A stretch of 58,693 bases of DNA, from the NCBI GenBank assembly GCA_002328585.1, contig DCUV01000055.1, positions 1-58,693 on the forward strand, given 5' to 3'. Source of the DNA: Spirochaetia bacterium UBA2205. GTDB taxonomy: Bacteria > Spirochaetota > UBA4802 > UB4802. This document shows positions 1 to 8,504 of the stretch, piece after piece (the first letter of the stretch is position 1; every line of letters starts with the position of its first letter). A program made the position numbers and the translations under genes. The notes beneath the pieces were generated by a model that saw only the letters and a list, made by a program, of their open reading frames with translations, had not been told where the DNA came from and searched no databases.

Positions 1-16
1 ATACTGTGAGCTAAAA

Positions 17-2899
17 ATGTCAAAACGTTTTTTATTATACATTGCTATTATGATGCTATGTTTTGCTAACCGTGCGGTGTTTGGTGCAGGGATGTTTCAT
101 CCTTGCTATCAATGGTATTCAATCAAAACGCAACATTTCTGGATACATTACCATGATGGATTACAAAAACAGGCGTTGCACCTTGCACCCATAGCCGAAA
201 CAGTCCATGAAACGTTAACTCATGAAATTGGCTGGGAGCCTTTTTTCAGAACTGATGTGGTGCTGTGCGACACTACCGATATGGCTAATGGGTTTTCCAT
301 GCCGTTTCCTTACAATAGGGTACAACTTTTTATTGTCCTTCCCCATGTTGAAGATGCAGGGCTATCAAATAATGATGATTGGTTACGCCTTGTTTTTACC
401 CATGAATATACGCATATCCTGACCATGGATATGATAGGCGGAATACCCGAGGCTACACGCTATACGATTGGGAGGGCATGCTTCCCCAACCTGTTGATGC
501 CGCTATGGGCTATTGAAGGCTATGCTGTTGAACAGGAATCAAAAGAAAAGCCATGGGGAAGATTACATGCCACCTATACCATGATGGTGCTGCGCCAGGA
601 GGTTTATGCTAACAATGTGAAGGATATATCACTTGCGTCACATATTCCACGGGAATGGCCTGCGGGGATGGTGCCCTATCTTTACGGAGGGTTGTTTGCC
701 GATTATGTTTCACGTAACTATCAAACAAATGATTTTAGTGAGCTTTTTAAGGAAAATGCTGACAATGTGCTGCCCTTTTTAATGGAAAAGAATTTTAATG
801 ACGTGTATAATACGGGGGCGATAGTTCTCTGGAAGAAGTGGCAGGAGGAATTAAGTACTGCCGTACACAACGCTGTTGACAGCATAACAAAAAGAGGATT
901 GAGCAGCTATGAACTTATAACCAGCACAGGATATCACACCTCCATGCCACGCTATTATGGGAATGACATCGTTTTTGCCGCAGTGACCAGCAAACAAAAA
1001 CCGGCATTGATGCTGTATACTACTGCAACAAAACAGTGTAAAAAACTTGCCAGCGTCAATGACCCGCAGAGCATAAGTGTTGCCGGTAAAAGCATTATTG
1101 TCAGTGATATTGAGTATTACCAGTCATTCAATCTTTTCAGAGATGTCTTTGTATATGATAAAAACTATCGCCAAAAAACAAAGGGTTTGCGTGTTCAATA
1201 TATAGAGGCGCTATCCAATGGATATTGTGCAATTGTATACAGTAAGGGAAGATATTCATTGGTACTGTTAAACGCTTCGTTTGCTATTAACGATTATCTT
1301 ATTAAGAATACACCGATACAGCTTGCATACCTTCGTGTATCGCCCGATAGTTCGCAGGCAGTGTTTTCCATTGTTAATAATGGTTGCAGCGATATTGCGT
1401 TATATGATTTTAAAACAAGGGGGGTAGTACTGCTGACGGATGATCGGTATACTGATATTCATCCTGCTTTTCATCCTGATGGGAAACGAATTGTATTTTC
1501 GTCGGACAGGGATGGCGTGTTTAATCTATACGAGATAAACCTATCCAATAAAAAAATCTCCCGTATAACCAATGTGATAGGGGGAGCGTTTTTCCCGGAT
1601 ATCAGCAGTGATGGGAATACCATCGTGTTTTCATCTTATGAGGCTAATGGTTATAACATTGCCCTGATGTCATATGCCACAGCATTATCCGAAGAACTAT
1701 CGCCAAAACCTTTTACCGTCCCTGAAGAACAGATAACAGATGAACACATTGGCAACCCATACAATCCCTTGCATTCGCTGATAGCGCCATGGTGGTATCC
1801 TGTATGGTATACTGAGGAGCTATACACGGATAAATATGACAATCACATCGGGTTTTTAACATCGGGGAATGATACACTGTATAAACACAGCTATATGCTG
1901 GAGCTTGACTATGCGTTAACACAACAACTAATGGAGGTTAAAGCCGATTATATCTATTCGGGTTTTTACCCTGATGTGTTTGTGTCGTACAAAGATGACG
2001 GCATAGTTTTTGATGATACCTTTCCATGGGATCCCCCATCAAATGTACATTACCTGCGGCGTGAATCTGAACAAAAGATAACATCAGGTTTTGCAGTTCC
2101 TTTTATAAAGTTTTATAATTATAATCAATTGCTTTTTTACTATACCTATGAAAAAACTCGCATTGATGAGTACTATTATACTGCAGGGACTAAACGATAC
2201 AGGGAAGTACTGGCAGGTGGGCATGTTGCATTGATTCATGATGGAACATATACCGGGAGTTATTCCATAAGTCCTGAAGACGGTATGATTGTGGAATTGT
2301 ACGGGGATATGTATCACACCTCGGTAGCTTCGGATATTTCGTATGCCAAAGTGCGTTCAGGACTGTACTACTTTTTACGCTGTTTTGCCAATGATGTGCT
2401 GGCGTTTATGCTGAGAGGTGGTTATGCCCATAATGCGCCCAAACATCTTTATCCCTATACCATAGGTCGATATGAAAAAGGCAAACGACACAGCGTTCCC
2501 AATGATGAGGATGCATACAGCATGCGTGGTTTTGCAAAGGATGAGTACTATGGCAATAGGCTGGCAGTAGCCATAGTGGAATACCGCATACCGTTGATAC
2601 AGAAAGATATGGGTTACAAAATGCTACCACTGTTGTTCAGAGATTTGTGGTTGACACCATTTGTTGAATATGGCAACATCTGGGTTGGTGAAACTGATAT
2701 ACATGATTTTAAATATAGCTTTGGGTCAGAGCTTCACCTGCGCATTACCGCAGGGTACCATGTTGATATTGAAGGATTTTTAGGAGTTGTAAAAGGCTAT
2801 GGCGATTATGGGGAAACGCAGGTATATTTTGGTGTTGCTACTGTCTTTGAAGAAGCATTGAAGCAGCATACCATTATACGGGATGCCATATATAATTAA
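17..2899 (+). CDS. Exported peptidase-MA-like / PD40 beta-propeller protein with probable outer-membrane barrel
   Basis: 960 residues. The N-terminus has a lysine/arginine start and a hydrophobic stretch (about residues 4-22) ending near VFGAG, a likely signal peptide. Residues 129-133 read HEYTH, with a glutamate in WAIEGYA about 34 residues later; this is the HExxH...E gluzincin pattern of the peptidase MA family. Residues about 330-560 carry TolB/PD40-type blades (for example DGKRIVFSSDRDG). The last 350 residues are rich in alternating aromatic and polar residues and GxY pairs, as in an outer-membrane beta-barrel. I infer a surface or periplasmic metalloprotease anchored in the outer membrane. 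Substrate unknown. The next gene follows directly and may be cotranscribed. The three-part architecture is read by eye; the barrel is the least certain part. Confidence 0.75.
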   Translation: MSKRFLLYIAIMMLCFANRAVFGAGMFHPCYQWYSIKTQHFWIHYHDGLQKQALHLAPIAETVHETLTHEIGWEPFFRTDVVLCDTTDMANGFSMPFPYNRVQLFIVLPHVEDAGLSNNDDWLRLVFTHEYTHILTMDMIGGIPEATRYTIGRACFPNLLMPLWAIEGYAVEQESKEKPWGRLHATYTMMVLRQEVYANNVKDISLASHIPREWPAGMVPYLYGGLFADYVSRNYQTNDFSELFKENADNVLPFLMEKNFNDVYNTGAIVLWKKWQEELSTAVHNAVDSITKRGLSSYELITSTGYHTSMPRYYGNDIVFAAVTSKQKPALMLYTTATKQCKKLASVNDPQSISVAGKSIIVSDIEYYQSFNLFRDVFVYDKNYRQKTKGLRVQYIEALSNGYCAIVYSKGRYSLVLLNASFAINDYLIKNTPIQLAYLRVSPDSSQAVFSIVNNGCSDIALYDFKTRGVVLLTDDRYTDIHPAFHPDGKRIVFSSDRDGVFNLYEINLSNKKISRITNVIGGAFFPDISSDGNTIVFSSYEANGYNIALMSYATALSEELSPKPFTVPEEQITDEHIGNPYNPLHSLIAPWWYPVWYTEELYTDKYDNHIGFLTSGNDTLYKHSYMLELDYALTQQLMEVKADYIYSGFYPDVFVSYKDDGIVFDDTFPWDPPSNVHYLRRESEQKITSGFAVPFIKFYNYNQLLFYYTYEKTRIDEYYYTAGTKRYREVLAGGHVALIHDGTYTGSYSISPEDGMIVELYGDMYHTSVASDISYAKVRSGLYYFLRCFANDVLAFMLRGGYAHNAPKHLYPYTIGRYEKGKRHSVPNDEDAYSMRGFAKDEYYGNRLAVAIVEYRIPLIQKDMGYKMLPLLFRDLWLTPFVEYGNIWVGETDIHDFKYSFGSELHLRITAGYHVDIEGFLGVVKGYGDYGETQVYFGVATVFEEALKQHTIIRDAIYN

Positions 2900-2918
2900 T
2901 GCAGTAAGGTTTTACTAC

Positions 2919-3830
2919 ATGCAACAGCAGAATCTTTATCAGGCACTCAATCAGGGGCTTATACTTGAACGCTATACCTGTATTAAGCGCAATATTGAAA
3001 AGAATAAGGTGCTCATTGCAAAGTGGGGTGGTTTGCAAAAGGTTGTATCGTTATTATCGGGAAAACATGTTATTGTTTGCGGTGCAGGTAAAAGTCTGGA
3101 TGAGGCTACAAAGGTTTTAAGAAAATATCAGCATAGAAATGATCTTGTCATTATTGCAGCAGATATGGCATATAAGCCGCTTGTTGTCAATGGTATTAAT
3201 CCTCATTTTACTATTTCATGTGAAGCAATGCCGGTTCCATACTATGCGTTTTTACCTACATCATCATGCCATCTTTTAGCGTTTAGTGGTGTAAATTCAA
3301 ATACCCCTGGTACATGGAAAGGAAAAATAAGCTTTTATAACTGGATGCTATATGATGAACCGTTTAATATTTTATGGAAGATGGCAGGGGAGCATCTTGG
3401 ATATGTTGCAACGGCAAGCATTGTGACAACGCAGGCAATATCATTATCGTTAGGCTGTCCCATAGCATCGCTGTCTATTGTGGGAAATGATCTGGCATTT
3501 AAACATAGTTATTATGCTGGAAATACTGTGGTAAGCGAACGCTTTTTAATGGAATATAATAGATGCAATACTGCGAATACACAAGATTATGCAATGATAC
3601 AAAAAAAGAAAATGTATATTGTTAAACGTCGTGAGTCGATATATTATACTGATCATCAATTTTTAGCTGCAAGGCAATGGCTGGAGGATCTTTTTTCACA
3701 GATTACAGTACCGGTGTATGATTGCAGCGTACCAGGTTGTGCTGAAAATAAGGTAATAAAAATAGCTATCAATAAAGTAATGAATAAACTATATCCTGAA
3801 AAAAAACCAAAGAAAAAGAGGCAATCATGA
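2919..3830 (+). CDS. MptE-like (DUF115) protein, possible motility-associated glycosyltransferase
   Basis: About 303 residues. The core resembles the 6-hydroxymethylpterin pyrophosphokinase MptE-like / DUF115 family: a glycine-rich Rossmann-type segment (VIVCGAGKSLDEA, about residues 47-59), then an IIAADMAYKPL segment and a conserved Asn-Pro-His. In bacteria such domains often sit in Maf proteins that glycosylate flagellin, and this gene lies directly upstream of flbD. A role in flagellar glycosylation is inference only. The ATG at 2919 has an AAGG at suitable distance; a longer in-frame ATG at 2883 would overlap the upstream gene by 17 bases and has no visible ribosome binding site. The end overlaps flbD by 4 bases (ATGA), so the two are probably translationally coupled. 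Confidence 0.7.
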   Translation: MQQQNLYQALNQGLILERYTCIKRNIEKNKVLIAKWGGLQKVVSLLSGKHVIVCGAGKSLDEATKVLRKYQHRNDLVIIAADMAYKPLVVNGINPHFTISCEAMPVPYYAFLPTSSCHLLAFSGVNSNTPGTWKGKISFYNWMLYDEPFNILWKMAGEHLGYVATASIVTTQAISLSLGCPIASLSIVGNDLAFKHSYYAGNTVVSERFLMEYNRCNTANTQDYAMIQKKKMYIVKRRESIYYTDHQFLAARQWLEDLFSQITVPVYDCSVPGCAENKVIKIAINKVMNKLYPEKKPKKKRQS

Positions 3831-4018
3831 TAGTATTGCATAAGATGAATGGTGATGAAATTATTTTAAATGCCAACCATATTGAGACAATAGAATCAAA
3901 GCCAGATACAACAATAACCCTTGTTAATGATAAAAAATATCTGGTGAAGGAATCAAGAGATGAGGTATTATCCTTGATTTATGATTATTTTCATAAAGTA
4001 CTTACCGGGAAAACGTGA
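3827..4018 (+). CDS. flbD: Flagellar protein FlbD
   Basis: 63 residues, the usual size for the small FlbD family of spirochaetes and clostridia. It begins MIVLHKMNGDEIILNANHIE, matching the family pattern of a short beta-rich protein with a conserved Asn-Gly and an N-terminal I-x-L-T/H start. It stands at the head of motA-motB-fliL, its standard position. The start overlaps the stop of the preceding gene by ATGA. Its biochemical role is not established in the family; it is cotranscribed with flagellar genes. A 93-base gap separates it from motA. Confidence 0.88.
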   Translation: MIVLHKMNGDEIILNANHIETIESKPDTTITLVNDKKYLVKESRDEVLSLIYDYFHKVLTGKT

Positions 4019-4111
4019 TAGTATTTTGATGAATTATTTTAAATTTTTAACCGAAAATTATACATATGATATACTGTATTATCTGAAGGGTTATGAGGAG
4101 GGTTTTAAAGT

Positions 4112-4891
4112 ATGGATTTAGCTACAATTCTTGGATTAATTATTGGTTTTGTAAATCTTATATTGGGAGTAATCTTTGCAAAAGGTAATCCATTGCTATT
4201 CTGGGATATTCCATCAGTTTTTATTACGATTGGCGGTTCGTTCTGTTCGCTGGTGATATCAAATCCGTTTAGCAAAATATTGGGACTATGGAGAGTTGCT
4301 CGTCATGCTTTCTTCCCTCCAAAATATAGTCCCAATGAACTCATCATAACCCTTGTATCATTTTCTGAAAAAGCCCGCCGTGAAGGACTCCTGGCTCTTG
4401 AGGATGATCTGGATGAGCTGGATGATCAGTTTTTACGGAAAGGGATACAGCTTGTTGTTGACGGAACCGACCCTGAATTGGTGCGCCGTATTATGGAAAC
4501 AGAGCTTGAAAATATACAGACACGTCATGATGAAGGTAAAAAATTATTTGATGACTGGGCAACCTATGCTCCTGCCTTTGGTATGATTGGAACATTATTG
4601 GGATTGGTGCTTATGCTTGTCAATATTGAGGATAAATCAGCTATTGGTCCTGGTATGTCGGCAGCTCTTATTACCACGTTTTATGGAGCTATTATGGCAT
4701 ATCTGGTGTTTTATCCCATTTCATCTAAATTGGGTTACTTAAATAATCAGGAAGTTTTAATGAAGCTCATTATGATTGAGGGTACACTCTCCATTCAATC
4801 AGGTGATAACCCGCGTATTGTCAAAGATAAATTGGTATCCTTCCTTGATCCTAAACTCCGAGCTGCAATTACCAGCGAGGTGGGTGACTGA
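4112..4891 (+). CDS. motA: Flagellar motor stator protein MotA
   Basis: 259 residues, standard length. MotA is the four-helix membrane part of the stator that couples ion flow to rotor torque. Visible are an N-terminal helix (TILGLIIGFVNLILGVIFAK), the charged cytoplasmic loop with the conserved Arg-Arg/Glu region (KARREGLLALEDDLDE), and the last two helices around YAPAFGMIGTLLGLVLML and AALITTFYGAIMAYLVFYP. The proline pair characteristic of the family is present in PAFGMIGT and FYPI. A GAGGAGGG ribosome binding site precedes the ATG. It overlaps motB by one base (TGATG), consistent with tight coupling to make the MotA-MotB complex. Confidence 0.96.
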   Translation: MDLATILGLIIGFVNLILGVIFAKGNPLLFWDIPSVFITIGGSFCSLVISNPFSKILGLWRVARHAFFPPKYSPNELIITLVSFSEKARREGLLALEDDLDELDDQFLRKGIQLVVDGTDPELVRRIMETELENIQTRHDEGKKLFDDWATYAPAFGMIGTLLGLVLMLVNIEDKSAIGPGMSAALITTFYGAIMAYLVFYPISSKLGYLNNQEVLMKLIMIEGTLSIQSGDNPRIVKDKLVSFLDPKLRAAITSEVGD

Positions 4892-5667
4892 TGAAACGAA
4901 AGAAGCAGCAAATGCCCCCACCGCCGCCGTGGCTTACAAGCTGGGGTGATTTAAATACGCTATTGCTTACATTTTTTGTAATGATGTTTGATATTTCCCC
5001 TATCGTTGGGCAGGATTTTAATCTCATCCTATCTTCGTTTAAAGGTTCATTGGGTATGATGCAGGGTGGTTTTTCGTTAGCACGTGGCAGGATGGAGGAG
5101 ATTGGCTTGAATATGCTCAATCTTCCATCAAGCGAGCAGGGAAGAGCATTGGCAAAGATGTTAAAAAGAGCGGTTGAGGCATTTAAACCCGAGATACAGG
5201 CAAAAAAAGTAAGAGTTCGGGAGGATGAACGAGGATTGGTCATTACCCTTTCAAGCGATGCCTATTTTGAACCAGGCAGTGCAAAACTTAAAGATGATAT
5301 TATACCGGTTTTAAAAAAGGTTGCAGAGATAATTAAATCAATGCCAAATTATGCAAGGATTGAAGGGCATACCGATAACAGGCCTGTTCCACCGAGAGGA
5401 TTGGAGGAGGGATATGCCACAAACTGGGAGCTTTCCTCGGCACGAGCGGTTAATGTTTTGCGATATCTGGTTGAGGCAGCAGGGGTCAATCCAAAACAGA
5501 TGTCAGCCGTTTCATTTGGCGAATATAGACCGATTGACGATAACAATACACCGGAAGGGAGAGCTTATAACAGAAGGGTTGAAATAGTTATTCTGAGAGA
5601 TAAAGGAATAGTTGAATCAAAAACACCTGAGATTGCACGCCCATTACCAGATGAGGAATGGCGATAG
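4891..5667 (+). CDS. motB: Flagellar motor stator protein MotB
   Basis: 258 residues. MotB anchors the stator to peptidoglycan. A polyproline-containing tail (PPPPPWL) leads into a single membrane helix with Asp20 in SWGDLNTLLLTFF, the position of the conserved ion-binding aspartate. The C-terminal half is an OmpA-like peptidoglycan-binding domain with IEGHTDNRPV, LSSARAVNVLRYL and NRRVEIVI. Whether protons or sodium drive it cannot be read safely. The last residues (PLPDEEWR) are encoded by a stretch that recurs twice in degenerate form after the stop (see the repeat at 5645-5790). Confidence 0.95.
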   Translation: MKRKKQQMPPPPPWLTSWGDLNTLLLTFFVMMFDISPIVGQDFNLILSSFKGSLGMMQGGFSLARGRMEEIGLNMLNLPSSEQGRALAKMLKRAVEAFKPEIQAKKVRVREDERGLVITLSSDAYFEPGSAKLKDDIIPVLKKVAEIIKSMPNYARIEGHTDNRPVPPRGLEEGYATNWELSSARAVNVLRYLVEAAGVNPKQMSAVSFGEYRPIDDNNTPEGRAYNRRVEIVILRDKGIVESKTPEIARPLPDEEWR

Positions 5668-5790
5668 GTGATTTACTATACTGCTGGCGCAGTATAGTAC
5701 GAGCAATTATCCGATGAGGAATGGCAGGAGAGTGGGCTATGCTGATGATGTACTATAGATGCTATAGGTGTTTGCCAGATGAGGAATAGA
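5645..5790 (+). repeat. Degenerate tandem duplication of the motB 3' end
   Basis: The ten-base core GATGAGGAAT occurs at 5650-5659 (end of motB), 5713-5722 and 5778-5787, spaced 63 and 65 bases. Flanking bases are also shared (CCAGATGAGGAATGGC, then TCCGATGAGGAATGGC, then CCAGATGAGGAATAGA). The first copy encodes the last MotB residues; the other two are non-coding. This looks like tandem duplication of the gene end with later decay. Confidence 0.75.
5674..5699 (+). other. Perfect 11-bp stem-loop just after motB
   Basis: TACTATACTGC, a TGGC loop, then GCAGTATAGTA form a perfect inverted repeat seven bases after the motB stop. No T-run follows, so it is not a typical intrinsic terminator. It may act as a 3' stabilising or processing hairpin that separates motB from the fliL-onward transcript. 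That role is inference. Confidence 0.65.
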
Positions 5791-5873
5791 GTTAGGTGTT
5801 GTTATATTTTGATAAAATAGGTACAAATTATTGAAAAAAATTGATACATTTTAGTGACATAATCATAAATTAA

Positions 5874-5901
5874 TTGACTTTTTTAATTAATATAGTATTA
5901 T
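5874..5901 (+). promoter_or_regulatory. Putative sigma-70-type promoter for fliL and downstream genes
   Basis: TTGACT at 5874-5879 and TATTAT at 5896-5901 with a 16-base spacer, within an AT-rich tract about 100 bases upstream of fliL. It would give the fliL-fliY-export gene block its own transcription start. Based on sequence match only. Confidence 0.55.
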
Positions 5902-5926
5902 GTCGATAAATTTAGTATAACAATTA

Positions 5927-5988
5927 ACCAACAATGTTTGCCCAGCTTTTATTGATATAATACTTCTGAATAATGAAAAATTGTTGGT
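5927..5988 (+). promoter_or_regulatory. Inverted repeat in the fliL leader abutting the ribosome binding site
   Basis: ACCAACAAT at 5927-5935 and ATTGTTGGT at 5980-5988 are perfect 9-base complements. The second arm ends directly before the GAGG Shine-Dalgarno at 5989-5992 of fliL (ATG 6000). Folded RNA would put the binding site at the foot of a stem with a 44-base loop. This could tune translation or be a protein-binding site; no function is shown. Confidence 0.45.
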
Positions 5989-5999
5989 GAGGTAAGTAC

Positions 6000-6536
6000 A
6001 TGGGTGATGAAGAACGCGTCAATGTTGAGGAAGTAGAAGAGCAGGAAAAACCTGAAGAAGCGAAGGCTGGCGGTGTCTTTGAAACTTCACGGATAATAAA
6101 AATACTTCTTTATATTGCGGGAGTCATATTATCATTTTTTATTATAATTGGAATATCATATTTGGTTGCAAAATATGTTCAGGAACAGCGGTATCAACGG
6201 GACCAGGATATCGTTTTGGCGCCTCCTCCTCCGCCGTTAGCACATTTTGATGTTCCATCTTTTTCAGTGACAACCAATGATCCTGAGCCGCATTTTGCAA
6301 AAATAACAGTGTCGCTGGGATATGAAGAGAATGTTGAATTGAATGCTGAGCTTGTACAGCGTACCCCGGAATTACAGCATGTTATCAATATCCTGTTGCG
6401 TGATAAATCCTATGAAGAGCTGAATTCTGTTGAGGATACAGTAAACTTATCAGAGGAGATAAAAGCGCATATCAATGTATTGCTTGTAAAAGGAAAGATT
6501 AAGGAAGTGTGGTTTAGAGAATTTGTTGTAAATTAG
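6000..6536 (+). CDS. fliL: Flagellar basal-body-associated protein FliL
   Basis: 178 residues, typical for FliL. An acidic cytoplasmic tail (residues 1-25) precedes one membrane helix (ILLYIAGVILSFFIIIGIS, about 36-54). The periplasmic domain has the family's conserved ending: ELQHVINILL..., DKSYEELNS and the SEEIKAHINVLL block that precedes the final beta strand. FliL surrounds the stator and supports torque. ATG 6000 has GAGG seven bases upstream. It lies between motB and the switch gene, its normal place, but downstream of a gap with its own probable promoter. Confidence 0.93.
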   Translation: MGDEERVNVEEVEEQEKPEEAKAGGVFETSRIIKILLYIAGVILSFFIIIGISYLVAKYVQEQRYQRDQDIVLAPPPPPLAHFDVPSFSVTTNDPEPHFAKITVSLGYEENVELNAELVQRTPELQHVINILLRDKSYEELNSVEDTVNLSEEIKAHINVLLVKGKIKEVWFREFVVN

Positions 6537-6623
6537 TTTACTTTTGTGTATCTTATTAATATATAATGAAAAGAGAAGATTGGCATTACATGAATGTACG
6601 AATCAAACACATTGGAGGAAACA

Positions 6624-7676
6624 ATGGGTGACGGTTCTTTGTCGCAAGATGAAATAGATGCCCTGTTACAGGGTGCTGATGATATGCTCTCCGGTTCAGC
6701 AAGGGTGCCAGCAGGTGATTTTGCTCCTGCACAGGCAGCGCTTTCTCCGGTTGAACGTGAGGCAGTCGCAGATTTTTTAAACAGCAGCATGAGCAGTGTC
6801 ATGCCTGCACTGTCAGGCTATCTTGGTAAAAATATAATAATTGGGAATGCGCTGGTTGAAGTAAAAAATGCTGATCAGATTCGTGCTGATTTTCCCAGGC
6901 AATATGTTCAGGTTTCAGTAAATTTTTCGGGTGGTGTAAATGGCAGAAATATAGTATTGTTATCAATGAACGATGCAGGTGTGATTTCATCACTCATGAT
7001 GGGAGATGATAGTGGTACTCCTCCGGCTACGTTAAGTGAAGCTCATCAAAGCACATTGCAGGAGTTTGTTAGCCAGATGATGTCCACTATTGCCACACAA
7101 TTGAGCAATAAGATTGGTAAAGGTGTTAACACCACAGCTCCCGATTTGACGATAGTTCAGGGGAATATAGCTGTACCGGGAACTCCTGATGTTGTAAAAA
7201 TAACCTATAACCTGACAATTCAAAATCTTATAAATTCAAAGATGTATCATTTGATGAATATTGAACTTGCAGGCGAAATTGCCCGCGGTTCGTACGTTCC
7301 TCAGATGCAACAGCAGGAGTACAGAACTGATGCGGCACCGCAGAAGTCTGCTCAAGTAGGGATTAGCCCTGTGCGATTCCCTCCATTAGGTGAAGGCATG
7401 CAGTCGGTACCTACAGGGAATATTAATTTGTTGTTAGATGTTCCAATGACGCTAACTGTTGAGTTAGGTCGTACTCGTCAGCTTGTTAAGGATATATTGG
7501 GGTTGGGCGAAGGTTCCATTATTGAACTTGATAAACTGGCAGGCGAACCAGTAGATTTACTTGTTAATGGAAAGCTCATTGCCCGGGGTGAGGTCGTTGT
7601 TATTGATGAAAATTTTGGTGTTCGCGTAACTGATATTGTTAGTCCGGCAGAACGAATTGCTAAGATGCAAACATAA
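6624..7676 (+). CDS. fliY: Flagellar motor switch protein FliY (FliN family with CheC-like domain)
   Basis: 350 residues from the ATG at 6624, which has GGAGG five bases upstream; an in-frame ATG at 6594 lacks one. Residues 4-13 (LSQDEIDALL) match the CheY-binding N-terminal motif shared by FliM and FliY. A CheC-like domain follows (LSPVEREAVADFLNSSMSSV to about residue 200). The C-terminal 80 residues are a FliN/SpoA domain (LLLDVPMTLTVELGRTR, GSIIELDKLAGEPVDLLVNG). The CheC-like start and the strong FliN end favour FliY over FliM. In many spirochaetes fliM sits between fliL and fliY; only 87 bases separate them here, so fliM must be elsewhere or absent. Confidence 0.87.
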   Translation: MGDGSLSQDEIDALLQGADDMLSGSARVPAGDFAPAQAALSPVEREAVADFLNSSMSSVMPALSGYLGKNIIIGNALVEVKNADQIRADFPRQYVQVSVNFSGGVNGRNIVLLSMNDAGVISSLMMGDDSGTPPATLSEAHQSTLQEFVSQMMSTIATQLSNKIGKGVNTTAPDLTIVQGNIAVPGTPDVVKITYNLTIQNLINSKMYHLMNIELAGEIARGSYVPQMQQQEYRTDAAPQKSAQVGISPVRFPPLGEGMQSVPTGNINLLLDVPMTLTVELGRTRQLVKDILGLGEGSIIELDKLAGEPVDLLVNGKLIARGEVVVIDENFGVRVTDIVSPAERIAKMQT

Positions 7677-7709
7677 TTATCATTAAAAAGTTTTAAAGGA
7701 AAAAAATTA

Positions 7710-8498
7710 ATGATTGTTGCTACAACTATAAAAAAACGTTTATGCGTATCATCAATGAAATTTTTATATGGTGTTATTTTATTATGTCTCATTTTTATAT
7801 TATGTCCCATTACCAGTAACTATCACCCCAATGAAATTTTTTTATATGCTAAGAATACTAAAACAGCAAAATCAGATAGGGCAGTAAGTAAAAATGCTAT
7901 AACCGAAACAAAAGAAGAACCTGTTGTTGAAACCAAACCAAACGAGGAAAACAAAGAAAATGAGGCTTCAAAAAATGATTATCTGTATAATTATGAAGAA
8001 CCACGGGTGGAGGAAGAATCTTATGTGTGGCTAATCTTTAAAACGATACTTGTGATAGGGATACTCATAGGAGGGTTTTATTTCTTTTTTAAATTTATTA
8101 CTCAAAAGGTTGGGATTACTGCTGTTGGTCACGAGGTTATTACTATTTTGTCAGTTATACCGTTAGGTCAAAATAAGTTTTTGCAGGTGGTGGATATAGC
8201 GGGGAAGGTGTATGTACTGGGTGTATCTGATAATAATATAAATCTTATAACTGAGATAAAAGAAAAAGATGACGTTGATAGAATACGCCTGCTCAGTTCA
8301 AAGTCAACTCCAGCAAAACCTGGTGGATTTCAGGATTATCTTTCAACACAATTAGGGAAAGTCCTTAACAGGATGAAAAATCCAAAAGGGGGGATATCTC
8401 AGCATTATTCTTATAACCAGGAGCATACAGGCAATGATAATGTTTTGCTAACATATAAACAGCGATTAAAAAAACTCAATGGGGACGATAGTGTGTAG
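7710..8498 (+). CDS. fliO: Flagellar biosynthetic protein FliO/FliZ
   Basis: 262 residues. An N-terminal hydrophobic segment (about 18-33), probably a signal sequence, precedes a charged Glu/Lys/Asn-rich linker and a second membrane helix (LIFKTILVIGILIGGFYFFF, about residue 109). The FliO domain follows, with the family pattern VITILSVIPLGQNKFLQVVDIAGKV at about 147-171. FliO (FliZ in spirochaetes) helps assemble the FliP ring of the flagellar export gate. An AAAGGA lies upstream of ATG 7710. It is followed within seven bases by fliP, the standard order. Confidence 0.88.
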   Translation: MIVATTIKKRLCVSSMKFLYGVILLCLIFILCPITSNYHPNEIFLYAKNTKTAKSDRAVSKNAITETKEEPVVETKPNEENKENEASKNDYLYNYEEPRVEEESYVWLIFKTILVIGILIGGFYFFFKFITQKVGITAVGHEVITILSVIPLGQNKFLQVVDIAGKVYVLGVSDNNINLITEIKEKDDVDRIRLLSSKSTPAKPGGFQDYLSTQLGKVLNRMKNPKGGISQHYSYNQEHTGNDNVLLTYKQRLKKLNGDDSV

Positions 8499-8504
8499 CA
8501 TTAT

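Larger units (their letters stand above)
5668..5999. other. motB-fliL intergenic region (332 bp)
   Basis: No gene seen. It holds the post-motB hairpin, two decayed copies of the motB tail, a sigma-70-like promoter and a long-range inverted repeat ending next to the fliL ribosome binding site. The second half is strongly AT-rich, as expected for a promoter region inside the motility cluster. Confidence 0.8.

Noticed and set aside
4869..5243. Minus-strand frame of 124 codons inside motB
   Set aside because: Shadow of motB, which has clear domains; no ribosome binding site or family match.
5674..5699. Intrinsic terminator after motB
   Set aside because: Strong stem but no T-run follows; listed as a hairpin without assigned role.
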